Assembly: GCA_934667795.1 (NCBI GenBank)
Contig: CAKUMP010000139.1
Span: 1-6,400, forward strand
Reading direction: 5' to 3'
Origin: an uncultured Chthoniobacterales bacterium
GTDB taxonomy: Bacteria > Verrucomicrobiota > Verrucomicrobiia > Chthoniobacterales > CAKUMP01
DNA: 6,400 nucleotides
The position numbers and the translations under genes were made by a program. This document shows, piece after piece, positions 6,346 to 6,400 of the stretch (the first letter of the stretch is position 1; every line of letters begins with the position of its first letter). The notes beneath the pieces were generated by a model. That model ran no database searches, was not told the DNA's origin, and saw only the letters and a list, made by a program, of their open reading frames with translations.

Positions 6346-6358
6346 GAAAAAGTTTTTC
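6346..6358. repeat. 13-bp A/T-tract palindrome upstream of the TTGACA box
   Basis: GAAAAA-G-TTTTTC is self-complementary around one central base and abuts the TTGACA box at 6340-6345 on its upstream side. It could be an UP-like element or a bent binding site. The rest of the right edge (6359-6400) holds no gene start that can be recognised; a 5-base inverted repeat CCTGA/TCAGG lies at 6374-6393. Confidence 0.25.
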
Positions 6359-6400
6359 CGGGGATACCGGCGTCCTGAGAAACTTATTTCAGGTAAAGAA

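Noticed and set aside
6374..6393. CCTGA/TCAGG inverted repeat as a terminator of an upstream gene
   Set aside because: There is only a five-base arm with a ten-base spacer and mismatches inside, and no T run follows. The upstream gene is outside the window.

Overview
The window is part of a bacterial chromosome that most resembles a Verrucomicrobia-type genome (Opitutae/Puniceicoccales-like) or a close PVC relative such as Lentisphaerae or Kiritimatiellae. This is inferred from the family mix, not from a marker gene. The families are a GntR-type DNA-binding domain fused to a LacI/periplasmic-binding-protein-like sensor, autotransporter-associated beta-strand repeat (PATR) proteins with a PEP-CTERM-like tail, a large DUF4838 protein, and a small LamG-fold protein. 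G+C looks moderate. No RNA gene, CRISPR array, insertion sequence or phage gene was seen.

All five genes lie on the minus strand, so transcription runs from right to left. Positions 6317-6400 are a control region with a TTGACA box and several inverted repeats. Positions 5180-6316 encode the regulator. After a 44-base AT-rich gap, 3798-5135 encodes an exported PATR protein ending in a PEP-CTERM-like sorting tail (a PEA variant). Five bases later, 1174-3792 encodes an exported 872-residue DUF4838 protein with a C-terminal carbohydrate-binding-like module. Four bases later, 402-1169 encodes an exported 255-residue LamG/concanavalin-like protein. A hairpin at 363-385 probably ends this transcript. 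From 326 to the left edge lies the N-terminal part of a second exported PATR-type protein, cut by the window edge.

The likely logic is a sugar-responsive regulator controlling an exported set made of a surface-sorted beta-solenoid-like protein, a putative glycoside hydrolase with its own binding module, and a second small carbohydrate-binding-like protein. No transporter, sulfatase or SusC/SusD pair is present, so this is not a Bacteroidetes-style utilization locus. The substrate cannot be read from the sequence. The tight spacing (5 and 4 bases) and a ribosome binding site embedded in the end of the DUF4838 gene support co-translation of the last three genes.
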